In this document: positions 5,430-5,510 of the stretch, piece after piece
Layout: each line of letters opens with the position of its first letter
Position numbering within the stretch: position 1 is the first letter of the stretch
Source of the DNA: an uncultured Clostridiaceae bacterium
GTDB lineage: Bacteria > Bacillota > Clostridia > Lachnospirales > Lachnospiraceae
Length of the DNA: 5,510 nucleotides
NCBI GenBank assembly: GCA_949841235.1
Contig: CATKZA010000144.1
Span: 1-5,510 of the forward strand
Direction: 5' to 3'
Program-made: the position numbers and the translations under genes
Notes under the pieces: model-generated
What the model was told of the DNA's origin: nothing
Databases searched by the model: none
What the model saw: the letters and a program-made list of their open reading frames with translations, nothing else

Positions 5430-5510
5430 TCACTCATTATACATGATATTCTGCATCTGTTCAAATGTTGCTTTCTGCTCCGGGTTCAGCTGGGACATCA
5501 GGAAGTCCCG
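5430..5510 (-). CDS. C-terminal end of a small protein related to the next gene (partial)
   Basis: The frame enters from the right edge and gives 26 residues ending LNPEQKATFEQMQNIMYNE before a TGA at 5432-5430. Over a 20-residue overlap with the neighbouring 87-aa protein, 8 positions are identical (S, Q, P, Q, F, E, M, M in order) and several others are similar. The gap to the next start is only 20 bases and contains that gene's RBS, so the two are almost certainly cotranscribed. The rest of the gene lies outside the window, so its length and start are unknown. Confidence 0.65.
   Translation of the reverse strand, partial: RDFLMSQLNPEQKATFEQMQNIMYNE

Noticed and set aside
5146..5510. Spy/CpxP-type LTxxQ periplasmic chaperones
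   Set aside because: Only one LTxxQ-like element per protein is seen, and the complete protein has no signal peptide.

Overview
The window looks like a chromosomal segment of an anaerobic Firmicute, most likely a Lachnospiraceae or related Clostridia. The grounds are roughly 50% GC genes with AT-rich promoter regions, strong GGAGG-type ribosome binding sites, a cytoplasmic CelC-like GH5 glucanase, and two AraC-type regulators of kinds common in gut Clostridia. G exceeds C on the + strand even where genes lie on the - strand (checked by hand on single lines at 121-180, 1081-1140 and 4081-4140). The + strand is therefore probably the leading strand of replication.

Layout. (1) 1-641, minus: 5' part of an AraC-family regulator whose end lies outside the window. 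Its start region is duplicated just upstream, and the extra copy opens a 15-codon ORF whose stop overlaps the regulator's start (ATGA). (2) 642-865: AT-rich divergent promoter region with several TATAAT hexamers and a 20-bp near-palindrome. (3) 866-1897, plus: intracellular GH5 beta-glucanase of the CelC type. (4) 1898-2172: noncoding leader with repeated GCTATCA motifs and a stem-loop. (5) 2173-3156, plus: cupin plus HTH AraC regulator. (6) 3245-3907, plus: HAD-superfamily sugar-phosphate phosphatase or phosphomutase-like enzyme. (7) 3960-5510, minus: probable operon of uncharacterised genes converging on the HAD gene. In transcription order it holds the tail of one small protein, a complete 87-aa protein with a similar C-terminal motif, and a six-helix membrane protein with a hexapeptide-repeat linker.

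How they may work together. The GH5 enzyme lacks a signal peptide and should act on imported beta-glucan oligosaccharides. The flanking AraC regulators are plausible sensors for its expression, and the HAD enzyme may process a phosphorylated sugar made downstream. This functional link rests on gene order only. The minus-strand block at the right looks unrelated and is the least understood part of the window. I saw no tRNA, rRNA, CRISPR array, insertion sequence or prophage signature, and no convincing rho-independent terminator.
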